A stretch of DNA of 64,000 nt from Uranotaenia lowii (lineage: Eukaryota; Arthropoda; Insecta; Diptera; Culicidae). The position numbers were made by a program, and so were the translations under genes. Shown here in pieces: positions 11,426 through 22,160 of this stretch. The first letter of the stretch is position 1. Each line of letters starts with the position of its first letter. The stretch covers positions 142,155,988-142,219,987 of the forward strand of contig NC_073693.1 of the NCBI RefSeq assembly GCF_029784155.1. Reading direction: 5' to 3'. The notes under the pieces are model-generated. The model did not search any database. It was not told the DNA's origin and saw only the letters and a program-made list of their open reading frames with translations.

Positions 11426-13109
11426 TGGAGTCTGTTTGTTTTCGTACGCTGAAGCAAGGTGAGACTTTATTTTACGAATTTTGGTTGGATTAATATAATT
11501 ATTTTTATATTCCTCTATATTCCACACAGAGAAAGGTTGGTTTTTTTTTATTTCTCTTCGAATTGTCTGACACAACAAAGTTTATAAAATAATGATTGGC
11601 TTTTTTAATGCGGATTTTAGTAGACCCGGAGTAGAGGGTTACTGCTGGTTAAAGCTTAAAGTTTAAGAGTTTTTTTTTTCTTACAGAAGGAAACATTTAG
11701 AATTTATCAACATGTTGACCCACGTGGTGGGTTCACGCTTGCCCTCGTTACATCCGAAACACAGAAATTAAAAATGTTTAAATTACACTCTACGTCTGAA
11801 ACTGAAAAACCAGCACCATTCGAATGGACTCTACCATTTTTCGCTTCCTACCTTCCGATAGGAACGCAACGGAAGCCAACAATGGATCAAAACAGCAAGA
11901 GTAATGGTCTACGGTCCATATGTTGATATTCTCAGTAGTGAAATGTATTCCACTTTCCCGCGCCAGGGCCGCGGAAAATTGATTTCTAAACAAAACGGAG
12001 TATTTATGACGAAAAACGATAAACTGAGCGCGCCGCACATTTAATAAAAGGGTGGGAGTTTTCTATCCGGTTCACATATTGATGTTGGGTTGTTATTACA
12101 CAGAAGTTTTGGAAATCTGAGCAGGGAGCGATTAGCTAAAGCCGAAATCCATACAACAATACACAGTAAACATATCCGAGGATCTGAGTTGGGGGGAAAA
12201 ATATCATTCGATAAGTATTCATAAGCTGGGAAACAAGTAACATGTAGGAAACGGACAATCAACATGGTAGAAATTTTATATGGGGTTTGATTAATAGTTT
12301 TTTTAACTGTAGAATATTGAAAGAAAAAGGGGTAACGATTAGTGCTAACCAGGTCTTGATTTAGGTGTTCCAATTTTGTTCTTGTTTTAAAATTCAAAAT
12401 TTTGAAGCTCTTCAAACCGGACGGGGACAATCGACACGTATGGAACGTTTATTAGAGAACACGAGGACAGTTTTGGCAGCAGGGTTTCGTAATCAGTGCC
12501 AGGTTGTTGTTTGATGTTTATTTATTGGAAGAATCTTTTCAAATCGGTGCGTATATTTAAACACTTACTGTTGTTTCCGGGTGGACAGTTTTCGTGATTT
12601 GTGCCTGAGAAATAGTTTTGGATTTTTTTTTCGGGGGTGGACAAAGAAGTATTCAACAATCATTTCGTGTACAGCACACAGTGTATCATGTGAAAAAGCA
12701 TTCGTAATAAAGAAAATTAAAAGAAAAAGAGAGAGAAATCATGAGATAGGGAAATCATGTAAAAGGAAAATATAAACTAGGCGCTAGCTATGTGCATGTT
12801 TTTACATATTAATCACAATTTTGAGAACTATATGAGTTAGAGTTGTTTACTATTATACAACATGTACTAGGTGACGAAAATAAAACATTAGCTTGGAATA
12901 AGGACTACGATCTAAACTAAATTTCTACACATCAATTAAGTGGGATCTATACACAAATATATCGGTGTACACAAATATAAGACAAAATTTTCATACTCTG
13001 CACGACGCAGTGCTAGCTTTTCGAATGAAATCTCACAGAAAAGTGATAGATAGAATTAAGGAGATGATTTTGACGGTTCTAATTTATGCTTCCAATCGTC
13101 GATACTTAC
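11426..13109. other. Intron 3 DNA of the host gene, no other feature
   Basis: Only short frames in both strands, none with recognisable motifs or neighbouring signals. The stretch ends at the donor of exon 3 (GTAAGTATC on the minus strand, immediately left of 13110). Confidence 0.5.
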
Positions 13110-13276
13110 AGAACAGCACAGCCACGTAGTCGGAATCCTCGATAATCTTGGCTAAGATTTTTGCGTTGACCTCCTCGATCCGGTCCGGAAGATCCATCGC
13201 TTCGAGCGAGGTGAGGAAGTCCAGCACGCCAGCTTCATCCATGAGGTCACCATCGTAGATGATGGGTTCTTTCTCT
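13110..13276 (-). CDS. Host gene exon 3: thioredoxin-like repeat protein (internal exon)
   Basis: The 167-bp exon begins after an acceptor (CTCCAG) at 13277-13282 and ends at a T|GTAAGTATC donor. It enters in phase 2, completing the arginine codon begun by exon 2, and leaves in phase 1. It encodes the end of the first thioredoxin-like module (EKEPIIYDGDLMDE, VLDFLTSLEAM) and the start of the next (DRIEEVNAKIL, EDSDYVAVLF). The stretch YDGDLMDE with an acidic surrounding and the VAV strand before an expected active-site loop are typical of tandem thioredoxin-fold modules of secretory-pathway proteins. Methionines upstream in the same frame belong to intron sequence and are not starts. The exon ends at the same module position as exon 1. 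The remaining modules must lie left of the window. Confidence 0.9.
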
Positions 13277-14260
13277 CTGGAGTTGGGAAGAGAGGTTTTA
13301 AAATTATTACATTTGGTGATACTCGTTTTCGTCTGGATGAATTGGTGATGTTTTTTATTTGAACTATCTAACTCAACTTTTGTTTCCATTATTTTTGACG
13401 GACCGCTTATATAGTAAACACAATTCATAATTTACTAATTTACGAGCTTTAACTTAAAAAAGTTTGGAGCGTGGCAAAAAAAAAAATGCAGAGCCAGGTT
13501 GAAAAAACGGGAGCGGTCCACGGGCCACAGATTGCACATCCATGATTTAAAGGAATCAAACTTGAATAGGTAAGTTTTCCGCACAAGCTATAACAGGGAT
13601 GAGCAACTGTTTTCAAAACCATCACTAATTTTTAAACCTAAACTTTCCAAAATTGAATTTATTAGGTAATAAGGTAATCTTAGAAAATAACCTTTCTTTA
13701 TTGAAACAAGTCAAAGTAAGAAAAATCTTTTTTTTTAAAATACCATTTAACAATATGCATAAGAGGAAGTTGCCTACAACCTGATATGCTATTAGTGCCT
13801 TTGAAAAGAAAAGACAACAAAACAAGAAAATGTTCAAAATTGGTTGTGAGCTTATTTTAATACTTTCATCTTTCAATTCTTAAATATAGCAACCTCAAAC
13901 GGCTAACAGTAGATATGGAACTACTGACTAAAATGATTTGATCTTCGAGAAGAAACTTACAAATTTGCTGCCGAGCAGAAGGGCAATTTCTCCCTAATAT
14001 TTTCGAAACAAATAAGCACAAAGGTTATTTCTACCTGATAAAAAACTGACGTGTTCACAGAATGTTGAGTATCGAAAAAACCGCGACCCCTAAAAGTTAG
14101 GCAAGCATTTCTAGTTATTTTACGTTTTTTTTATAACGTTTTACTTATAAATTCTAGCTTCTCGCTGTTAAACTCTTCTTTGGTGCAGTGCATAGATCTT
14201 ACATTTTTGTGCCCTTGCATTGGTGTAAACTTCTGACAAGTATCGTAAACTGGGGAAACA
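13277..14260. other. Left part of host intron 2, no gene
   Basis: AT-rich sequence. The frame at 13625-13876 is low-complexity and hydrophobic and is not supported. The segment ends in the target-site duplication of the I-group element. Confidence 0.5.
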
Positions 14261-14271
14261 TTGATCACTTT

Positions 14272-14305
14272 TCATTCGATCTAAGTAGTCTGGCTTGTGC
14301 GGACG
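14272..14305 (+). promoter_or_regulatory. Internal RNA polymerase II promoter: Inr plus DPE
   Basis: The element begins inside TCATTC (14272-14277), which fits the arthropod initiator TCAKTY. Taking the A at 14274 as +1, GGACG occupies +28 to +32 (14301-14305) and fits the downstream promoter element RGWYV at its required spacing. TATA-less internal promoters of this type are known for I, Jockey and related elements. Usage is inferred. Confidence 0.75.
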
Positions 14306-14828
14306 TGTTTTTTCGCTGCTATTTCGGAGTGTTTTGCTCTGCTTTGCAAAAGCTTAATAAAAATTGTAGTTTTTCCACCGGGAGTGGTTTTTTTCTGGTT
14401 CGGTCGTCAATTGCCGAACAGCAACAATTGGCTCAAATTAAGTTCAGCCACCATCGTCAGCACCAAGGCCATCGTCTCTGTTCGCCCCACACATCCGGGC
14501 TGCGTACCGCAGGGGCACCGATCCATCCGGATCTGAACACCGTCGTCATCGGGTAACGGAGGCACAGATCACCACGACACTACAGGCGCAACATTACCAA
14601 CGAGCCACAAGGTAGCCGCCATCATTTGGAGGTCCACTTCAGCGGAGCCATAGACGGAACCCCCACGAAGGAATCGAAGGTATTCAAGTTTGTTTTTATT
14701 CGTTCATTATTTATCCTCTCGTTCTTCATTTCTCTTTTTCTGTTATTCTATTATTTTATCTATTTCGTCATTTTTATAGATTCGTTGATATTTTATTACG
14801 GCAGACTTTCTAGTCTCCGTAGTAAAAT

Positions 14829-16127
14829 ATGAGCGAAGGCGAGAGTTCAAACCCCAAAATTTTGATGGATGTTTTAGAGAACTCTGTCAAAACTTCCGGG
14901 AAGACCTCTCGACTCAGGGCCTACCCGGAGAATACAACTTTTTCTGGCCCATGGGTAGTTTATTTCCGGCCCAAATTGAAAGCTTTAAATGTTGTTCAGA
15001 TCACAAAGGATCTGGCAAGATGGTCCTCCGTAACCGAAGTGTCTCGCGTGAGACCAAATAAATTGCGAGTTGTTGTGGCTAATTTGAAGGCCGCAAATGA
15101 AATCGTTAGTAGTGATTTTTTTCGATTGGAGTATCACGTTTTTGTTCCCTCTCGAAACGTAGAGATAGAGGGTGTAGTATCTGAAATGAGTCTGACGCCT
15201 GAATATATTTTGTCTAAAGGAGTTGGCAAATTTAAGTCCCTTGATTCGACTACGGTCAAAATCCTGGATTGCCGACAGCTTTCATTTGCCGCCACCAAAA
15301 ACGGAGTCAAAACTTATTCACCGTCAGCCTCATTCCGAGTGACATTCGAGGGTACCGCCCTCCCTCATTACGTTTTGGTTGACGGCATTTTAAGGTTACC
15401 CGTGCGACTCTTTGTGCCTCGCCCAATGAGTTGCAAAAAGTGCATTAAAATGGGACACACCGAGTCCCATTGCTGCAACAAGGCACGCTGCGCTCGTTGC
15501 GGGGAGAATCATGAGGAAGGAGCGTGCTCAGCAATAGAACAGAAATGTGTCTATTGCGGGGGCTCACCTCATGATATCTCTTTGTGCGAGGCATTTAAGA
15601 GTCGTTGGGATAAGGAGAGGCGTTCTTTAAAAGAACGATCCAATCGTTCTTACGCCGCCATTTTGAAGAGCGCTGCTCTGCCAGTTGATGAAGTAGATAC
15701 GGATTCTGCTGATGAAGGGAGTCCATTCGTCTTGCTAAGGAATTCCAGGAAGCGAACAAAAGCGCCTTCTGCTAAGATCAGAAGAACAATCTCCCCGATT
15801 AGATCATCATTCAGCTTTGGTAATAAATCAACTGCTATGGATAAAGAAGTCCCGCCTGGCTTTCGTGTTAAAATAACACCTCCTAATGACACATCAGTTG
15901 CAGGAACATCGAAAACTCTAACCTCCAACGTAACTAATTCAGAACCATCCATCTCTTCAGGTTTTTTCAAGTTTTCAGATATTATGAACGGTATTTTCAC
16001 ATTTTTAAAAGTTTCCGATTCTGTCAGAAACATTGTTACTTCAATGCTCCCTATTGTAAAGACACTTTTCCAGCAATTGATGCAAACTTGGCCCCTACTT
16101 TCAGTGTTTATCTCTCTTGATGACTAA
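14829..16127 (+). CDS. ORF1 protein of the I-group element (nucleic-acid-binding, zinc knuckles)
   Basis: The 432-codon frame starts at the ATG opening MSEGESSNP. Its first half contains an RRM-like stretch (GPWVVYFRPK, then LRVVVANLKAANEIV). From residue about 202 it has three cysteine-histidine knuckles: CKKCIKMGHTESHC, CARCGENHEEGAC and CVYCGGSPHDISLC, the first a standard CX2CX4HX4C. A basic, serine-rich linker and a tail rich in hydrophobic residues follow. In this family the protein binds the element RNA and forms the ribonucleoprotein carried to the nucleus. Upstream AUGs in the leader (for example 14188, before the element, and 14297) are short or out of frame and were not chosen. The stop codon overlaps the ORF2 start. 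Confidence 0.93.
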   Translation: MSEGESSNPKILMDVLENSVKTSGKTSRLRAYPENTTFSGPWVVYFRPKLKALNVVQITKDLARWSSVTEVSRVRPNKLRVVVANLKAANEIVSSDFFRLEYHVFVPSRNVEIEGVVSEMSLTPEYILSKGVGKFKSLDSTTVKILDCRQLSFAATKNGVKTYSPSASFRVTFEGTALPHYVLVDGILRLPVRLFVPRPMSCKKCIKMGHTESHCCNKARCARCGENHEEGACSAIEQKCVYCGGSPHDISLCEAFKSRWDKERRSLKERSNRSYAAILKSAALPVDEVDTDSADEGSPFVLLRNSRKRTKAPSAKIRRTISPIRSSFSFGNKSTAMDKEVPPGFRVKITPPNDTSVAGTSKTLTSNVTNSEPSISSGFFKFSDIMNGIFTFLKVSDSVRNIVTSMLPIVKTLFQQLMQTWPLLSVFISLDD

Positions 16128-19100
16128 TTTAATACGAGAGGTCAGAGATATCACTGTTTTACAGTGGAATTGTCGCAGTCTCATTCCTAAACTTGATGCG
16201 TTTAATTATTTGCTTCATAAAACTAATTGTGATATTTTTGCGTTGTCCGAAACTTGGCTTTCTTCTCAATCTAACATCTCATTCCACGATTTTAATATTA
16301 TCCGTCTGGATCGTGACGATTCTTATGGAGGGGTGCTTTTGGGGATCAATAAGCGCCACTCCTTTTATAGAATTCACCTTCCATTATCAGGCGGAATTGA
16401 AGCTGTTGCTTGTCATACAACTATAAGAGGTAAGGATTTATGCATTGTCAGTTTGTACTGGCCTCAGAGAGTTGCAGTGGATCGAAGTCACCTAGAGGAC
16501 CTGTGTTCAGTGCTACCTGAGCCAAGGTTGATCCTGGGTGATTTCAATTCGCATGGAACTGTCTGGGGAGAACAAGTCGACGATAGTCGTTCTACTCTTA
16601 TCTATGACATTTGCGACAGTTTCAATTTAACAGTTTTGAACACGGGTGACAAAACACGGGTACCTAAACCTCCTGCAAGACAAAGTGCAATTGACCTCTC
16701 ACTCTGCTCAAATTCACTATCATTGGATTGCCAGTGGGAGGTAGTCCTTGATCCCAATGGTAGTGATCACTTGCCAATCAAAATTACAATCACCAATGGG
16801 GTAAACTCCTTAAATTCAACAAGTATGGCATATGACCTCACAAGACACATCGACTGGAAAAAGTACTCGAACACAATAATATCAGCTATCGATTCTATGC
16901 ATGTTTTACCTCCTTTGGAGGAGTACCACTTTCTTTCGCGTTTGATACATGATAGCGCAGTGTATGCTCAAACGAATCCCATCCCAGTTCCATCTGTTCG
17001 TCGAAGGCCTCCCAATCCATGGTGGGACAGTCAGTGTTCCAATCTTTACAAAGACAAATCGAATGCTTTTAAAGTTTTTCGGAAACACGGAACCCTGGAT
17101 AACTTCAACACGTATTTTTCTCTCGAGCAGCAATTTAAAAACCTGATCAAGGGGAAAAAACGTGCGCATTGGCGTAATTTTGTGGGAGGTTTATCGCGGG
17201 AAACATCCTTAAGCACTTTGTGGAATGTGGCACGGAGCATGCGTAATCGTTCTTCCACGAACGAAAATGAAGAACATTCACATAAATGGATTTTCAATTT
17301 CGCACGGAAAATCTGTCCAGATTCCACACCTGTGCAAAAAATCATCCGAAGTGTACCTTTGAATAGATGTGATTTGGATTCCAGCTTTTCGATGATGGAA
17401 TTCTCACTTGCTCTCCTCTCTTGTAACAATTCTGCTCCGGGACTTGATAAAATAAAATTCAACTTGTTGAAAAACCTCCCGGATACCGCCAAATTTCGCT
17501 TATTGAATTTATTTAATGAATTCTTGGAGCATAACATTGTTCCCGAAGATTGGAGACAAGTGAGAGTTATTGCCATCCAAAAGCCTGGGAAACCTGCGTC
17601 CGATTTTAATTCATACCGTCCAATAGCGATGTTGTCTTGCATTCGGAAGTTGATGGAGAAAATGATTTTGTTTCGATTGGATAAATGGGTGGAAACAAAT
17701 GGTCTCCTTTCAGATACTCAATTTGGGTTTCGCAGAGGCAAAGGGACAAACGATTGTCTTGCTTTGCTGTCTTCAGAGATACAAATGGCGTTCGCAAAAC
17801 GTAAGCAAATGGCTTCAGTGTTTCTAGACATAAAGGGAGCTTTTGATTCAGTTTCAATAGAGGTTTTGTCAGACAAGTTGAATTCCCGAGGTCTGCCTCC
17901 TCTATTGAACAACATCTTATACAGCTTGCTTTGTGAGAAACATCTGAACTTTGCTCACGGAGATATTGCAGTGAAAAGGATCTCTTACATGGGCCTCCCG
18001 CAGGGTTCATGTTTGAGTCCACTTTTGTACAACTTTTACGTAAGTGATATCGACAGTTGTCTCTCTGAAGGCTGCACTTTAAGACAATTCGCAGATGACG
18101 GCGTAGTATCTGTAACAGGATATACTGAGTCACATCTGTACAGGCCTCTACAAGATACTTTAGACAGATTGTCTTCCTGGGCTTTGGGGCTTGGGATTGA
18201 GTTCTCTCCACAGAAAACTGAGATGGTTGTTTTCTCTAAGAAACATAGACCTGCTCAACCTAAGCTTCAACTCCTAGGCAGAGCGATCACTCAATCGAGG
18301 TGTTTCAAGTATCTTGGGGTTTGGTTTGATTCCAAGTGTACCTGGAGAGCCCACATTGAGTATCTGAAAGGAAAATGCCAGAAAAGGATAAATTTTCTCC
18401 GATCAATTACCGGCACCTGGTGGGGAGCCCACCCTGAAGATCTTATCAAATTGTACCGAACAACTATTCTTTCAGTGATAGAGTATGGCAGTTTCTGTTT
18501 CCAATCAGCTGCCAAAACACATCTAATTAAACTCGAGCGTATCCAATATCGTTGTCTCCAAATAGCGCTGGGTTGTATGCCCTCAACACACACCATGAGT
18601 CTCGAGGTTTTGGCAGGTGTACTCCCACTAAGAGATAGGTTTTATTCATTATCTCTCCGGTTCCTCATCAGGTGTGCGGTCATGAACCCATTGGTGATTG
18701 CAAATTTTGAAAAGCTACTAGAGCAAAATTTTCAAACGAGATATATGACTATATATCATGAATTCATGTCTATGCAGGTTAATCCTTCATCGTTCTCTTC
18801 CAATCGTGTTTTTCACCCTGATTACGACACTTCTTCTGTCCAGTTTGATTTGTCCATGCAGCTTGAAATCCGTAGGATTCCGGAACACCATCGTTCTCTT
18901 ATTGTTCCTAGGATTTTTGAAGCTAAGTATGGACACGTCAATGCTGAAAAAATGTACTTTACTGATGGTTCTTTAATTGACGAATGCTCTGGGTTTGGCG
19001 TTTTCAACCAAAGTACTAGCGCTTCCTACAAACTTCAGTATCCATGCTCAGTGTATATCGCTGAGTTAGCAGCTATACATTGGGCACTTGACAGTATAGC

Positions 19101-19803
19101 AGCACGACCTATTGGACACTACATCATTGTTACAGATAGCCTTAGCTCTGTTCAGGCTATTCGCTCATTAAGGCTCGGAAAACACTCGCCGTACTTCCTT
19201 GAGAAAATACGGGTATCATTGAGTACTTTATCTAGACTCTTCTTTTCCATCTCCTTTGTTTGGGTGCCGTCACATTGCTCAATAGTGGGCAACGAGAAGG
19301 CCGACTCGTTAGCAAAGGTGGGTGCAGTGGAAGGTGTTATTTATCAGCGTCAAATCGCCTTCAGCGAATTTTACTTTTTGGTCCGTAAAAATGCACTCGT
19401 CAACTGGCAGCGCAAATGGAACGAGGATGAGTTGGGTCGGTGGCTTCACTCGATTATCCCAAGGGTAAGCCTTAAACCATGGTTCAATAGATTGGACCTG
19501 AGTCGTGATTTTATTAAAACATTTTCCCGTCTCATGTTCAATCATTATTCCTTGAATGCGGTACTCTATCGTGTGAATCTCGCTAGCAGCAATTTGTGTC
19601 GTTGTGGCCAGGGTTACCATGACATCGAGCATATTGTTTGGTCGTGTGAGGACCATCTTATCGCCAGAGCGAATTTGATTGATTCCCTTCGGGCCCGAGG
19701 TAAACCACCTAATGTTCCAGTAAGGGATGTGTTGACTGTGGTAGACCTAGACTATATGTTCGAATTATACCTTTTTCTTAAATCTATCGATCTCCGCGTT
19801 TAA
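16120..19803 (+). CDS. ORF2 polyprotein: endonuclease, reverse transcriptase, RNase H
   Basis: The ATG at 16120 shares ATGACTAA with the ORF1 stop; a longer frame from a TTG at 16117 was not used. The protein is 1227 residues. The APE-type endonuclease shows N17 (QWNCRS), E44 (LSETW), D141/N143 (GDFNSH) and D216-H217 (GSDHLP). The polymerase shows D570 (FLDIKGAFDSV), the GLPQGS block near 625 and FADD with D659/D660. RNase H carries the four acidic residues D949 (TDGS), E982 (AELAA), D1006 (TDSLSS) and D1062 (EKADSLAK). A cysteine motif (CRCGQGYHDIEHIVWSC) lies at about 1160-1176. All catalytic positions are intact. It nicks the target, primes reverse transcription there and removes the RNA strand. 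Translation probably depends on termination-reinitiation after ORF1. Confidence 0.96.
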   Translation: MTNLIREVRDITVLQWNCRSLIPKLDAFNYLLHKTNCDIFALSETWLSSQSNISFHDFNIIRLDRDDSYGGVLLGINKRHSFYRIHLPLSGGIEAVACHTTIRGKDLCIVSLYWPQRVAVDRSHLEDLCSVLPEPRLILGDFNSHGTVWGEQVDDSRSTLIYDICDSFNLTVLNTGDKTRVPKPPARQSAIDLSLCSNSLSLDCQWEVVLDPNGSDHLPIKITITNGVNSLNSTSMAYDLTRHIDWKKYSNTIISAIDSMHVLPPLEEYHFLSRLIHDSAVYAQTNPIPVPSVRRRPPNPWWDSQCSNLYKDKSNAFKVFRKHGTLDNFNTYFSLEQQFKNLIKGKKRAHWRNFVGGLSRETSLSTLWNVARSMRNRSSTNENEEHSHKWIFNFARKICPDSTPVQKIIRSVPLNRCDLDSSFSMMEFSLALLSCNNSAPGLDKIKFNLLKNLPDTAKFRLLNLFNEFLEHNIVPEDWRQVRVIAIQKPGKPASDFNSYRPIAMLSCIRKLMEKMILFRLDKWVETNGLLSDTQFGFRRGKGTNDCLALLSSEIQMAFAKRKQMASVFLDIKGAFDSVSIEVLSDKLNSRGLPPLLNNILYSLLCEKHLNFAHGDIAVKRISYMGLPQGSCLSPLLYNFYVSDIDSCLSEGCTLRQFADDGVVSVTGYTESHLYRPLQDTLDRLSSWALGLGIEFSPQKTEMVVFSKKHRPAQPKLQLLGRAITQSRCFKYLGVWFDSKCTWRAHIEYLKGKCQKRINFLRSITGTWWGAHPEDLIKLYRTTILSVIEYGSFCFQSAAKTHLIKLERIQYRCLQIALGCMPSTHTMSLEVLAGVLPLRDRFYSLSLRFLIRCAVMNPLVIANFEKLLEQNFQTRYMTIYHEFMSMQVNPSSFSSNRVFHPDYDTSSVQFDLSMQLEIRRIPEHHRSLIVPRIFEAKYGHVNAEKMYFTDGSLIDECSGFGVFNQSTSASYKLQYPCSVYIAELAAIHWALDSIAARPIGHYIIVTDSLSSVQAIRSLRLGKHSPYFLEKIRVSLSTLSRLFFSISFVWVPSHCSIVGNEKADSLAKVGAVEGVIYQRQIAFSEFYFLVRKNALVNWQRKWNEDELGRWLHSIIPRVSLKPWFNRLDLSRDFIKTFSRLMFNHYSLNAVLYRVNLASSNLCRCGQGYHDIEHIVWSCEDHLIARANLIDSLRARGKPPNVPVRDVLTVVDLDYMFELYLFLKSIDLRV

Positions 19804-20031
19804 GTATCCCTTTCTTCTTTTTCCTTTTTCTTTTTTGTCTATCGTAGTTTTGAATAATGAACGATGAACTCAAAACTTGAATCCTTAAAAAAGAAAAATG
19901 GACAACATTGTGAAAAAAGCCATGTGAAAAAAGCTATGTAAATTAAAATAATGGTCTCCCGGCTCCGTTAAACTAATTTGTATGAGCCGTTTCAAATAAA
20001 CGAATTGTAAAAAAAAAAATTGATCACTTTT

Positions 20032-21034
20032 TTAACTCATTTTCGAGTATTTTGGAAGGGGTTGCACTTAAAAGTTTTAAATTGCTTTCTGAGGTAAGGA
20101 GTATAAAGCATGATCATTGATAGTAGAATATTCAAACAACATTAGTAGCTATAACTAAAAGTTGGTTACAATACCAGATTTCATGTTTCGGGGTAACTTT
20201 GATCACTATGGCTTTTACTTATGTATCTCAACATTTCAAAATTGTTGTATTGATGCCATTTAGCACAGAAGGCTGAAAACATCAATAACAGTATTTTTGT
20301 TTAAACTCAATTGAATCTTTCAACGTTTTCTGTCAAAAACAAATATACTCAAAAGATGGACAATGTTGCAGCATACATTTAGGGACAAAAATTATTAACA
20401 TTTCTCAATATTTTTTGGCCTCAAAAACAAATCAAATTTTATCTTCATACAATTCCCAAGGTCCTCCAACTGTTCCCGTGTTTATTTTTTCTTCAAACTT
20501 AAGTTTTTAGCCATTTTTTTTTTCTAAACAGGCTTCTCAAAGAAATTGTCCGTTTTTTTAAATATCCAACGATAATCATAGAATGACCGTAAAAATAACA
20601 CTAAAACTATACCTATACAAAGGAAAAAAGTTAAACTTTCACATCCAACAACCTGATTGCTTCTAAATTCTATTATTTTATCAGGAGAGGTGATTGTTTT
20701 GAGTCTTCGAAAAAACAGATATTTTAAAACTTTAAAATTACATTTTAAATAATATAAAACATTTTAAATAATATATACTCTCTGTGTATTGCAACACATT
20801 GATTTATAAAAAAAAATAAATTATATAATAAAGAAAGACTTCTCCAGCAAATCTCTCGTCTTCTTCGTTATTAAGAATGTTACTTTATAATTACTTTTTA
20901 CTGACCATTTCCATGTCCTTTAAAAATGTCTTTTACGATATGAACCATTTGCTAAAATTCAAAAATACATTTCTCAATTGATCAAAGTTATTCGTTTTCA
21001 ACCTTTTAACCTGTATAACAGCCTCCAAATCTAA
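20032..21034. other. AT-rich intron 2 DNA
   Basis: No gene seen. 'ggggtaactttgatcacta' near 20189 resembles the site into which the I-group element inserted (near 14253), so that target was itself in a dispersed repeat. Confidence 0.45.
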
Positions 21035-21352
21035 GAGCAAGTTCACTCGTGTTAGAAGAAAATGGTAGACATTTTGACACTTGTAGCACATTTTGAAAAT
21101 TTTACCATGCAAAAATATTTTTAAGATCTTTGGGCGTTGTATTTTTATACAGCACTGTTTCTATTTCAGCCGTATGTGATGAAAATATTGCTATTGTTGC
21201 ATCACAGCCACAGCATGCAAAAATACAACATGTGTTGTAAAAAAGCTTGAAGGCCACAGTACTTGAAAATGTTTTTGCATGGCAAAACTTTCAAAATGTG
21301 CTAAATGTGTCCAAATTTCTACCACTTTCTTCCAACACCAGTGAACTTGCTC
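21035..21352. mobile_element. Small palindromic element with GAGCAAGTTCAC ends and TAA flanks
   Basis: The 318-bp unit has inverted arms of about 90 bp (GAGCAAGTTCACTCGTGTTA at the left; its counterpart ending GTGAACTTGCTC at the right). TAA lies on each side, a 3-bp duplication typical of PIF/Harbinger elements. A truncated second copy sits at 28819. No coding capacity. The superfamily is an inference from the duplication length. Confidence 0.75.
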
Positions 21353-21478
21353 TAAGTGCATTTTATGAGTTAAATATTTTTTTTCATTGCTGAATCAAAG
21401 CAATCGAAAAGATTCCCTTTAATTCAACCATTGCATTCAAATCCAAGATTCACATATTTTATTCATCGAACACACTCA

Positions 21479-22160
21479 GAGTATTTGAATTATAGGGTAC
21501 CGTAATCATGTGTGAACGTACCCCCACGCCGAGCATGATGACGTAGTTGTTATGAAATTCTTCATACATTCCATTGGAAAAAAAATAAATCTACGTTTTT
21601 CGTCATTTGCATAAAAAAGTTCAGTAATTAGTGTTAAGGAACTAAAGTTAGTGTTGAAAAAATTGATTTCAGTATGAAATATATCGAATAAAGAGCTTGG
21701 AATCATTCCAAAAATCGAATAAGAAAATAGTTACGAGAAAAGATGATTTATTAATTAAATATTTCACTGGTTATGAACTCGAAATTTGCGTGTTAAATGA
21801 TTTATTAGGACTATTAGATGTGTCTTCTTGTAATATTTTCCATTTTAAAGCTTACAATATGCTTAGAAATAGTTTCCAGTAATTACAATATCCACCAAAA
21901 TTTAGATATTTCCGAGGTTAATTCGCATTTTATGGAGAACCACAAACCAAATCGTATTTTTTGAAGAAGCTCATAAATCTGGAAAGTCGAATTTATGCAT
22001 TTGAGGTCAGTGGCGTACAAATAACTGGCATCAAAAATATTTTTTATGGATAAACTGTAGAATTCAATACAATGCTCGCTATTTTTCATAACAACTACGT
22101 CATCATTCTGGAAATCTGCCAACCAATATGGCGGATGAGGTAACCTGTTATTTCGAAGAA
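21479..22160 (-). repeat. 0.68-kb dispersed repeat, copy 2
   Basis: Homologous to 9484-10164 in the same orientation and with the same abrupt limits. The minus-strand frame 21883-22173 is about 96 codons here and keeps ADFQNDDVVVMKN and FDASYLYAT. Differences between the copies are scattered substitutions and few indels. No terminal duplication found. Confidence 0.7.

Larger units (their letters stand above)
14273..20019 (+). mobile_element. Full-length I-group non-LTR retrotransposon
   Basis: The 5747-bp unit is flanked by a perfect 12-bp duplication TTGATCACTTTT (14261-14272 and 20020-20031). It starts with CATTC, has a 5' leader of about 556 bp, two complete ORFs, a 205-bp 3' UTR with AATAAA at 19995 and a short A-run at 20009-20019. 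Zinc knuckles in ORF1 and endonuclease, reverse transcriptase, RNase H and a terminal cysteine motif in ORF2 are the layout of RNase H-bearing I-group elements (I, Loner and LOA clades); which clade cannot be settled here. Neither ORF is interrupted and the duplication is undamaged, so the insertion is probably young and possibly still competent. It lies in host intron 2, opposite to the host gene. Confidence 0.95.

Noticed and set aside
13277..13428. Upstream part of the frame over exon 3 as coding
   Set aside because: It lies beyond the acceptor at 13277-13282 and has no domain continuity.
15650..16033. Minus-strand frame inside the I-group ORF1, and the minus-strand frames inside ORF2 (17046-18211, 19309-19656)
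   Set aside because: They are shadows of the well-supported sense ORFs, which carry the catalytic motifs.
16117..16119. TTG as the start of ORF2
   Set aside because: An ATG follows immediately, and eukaryotic translation strongly prefers it.
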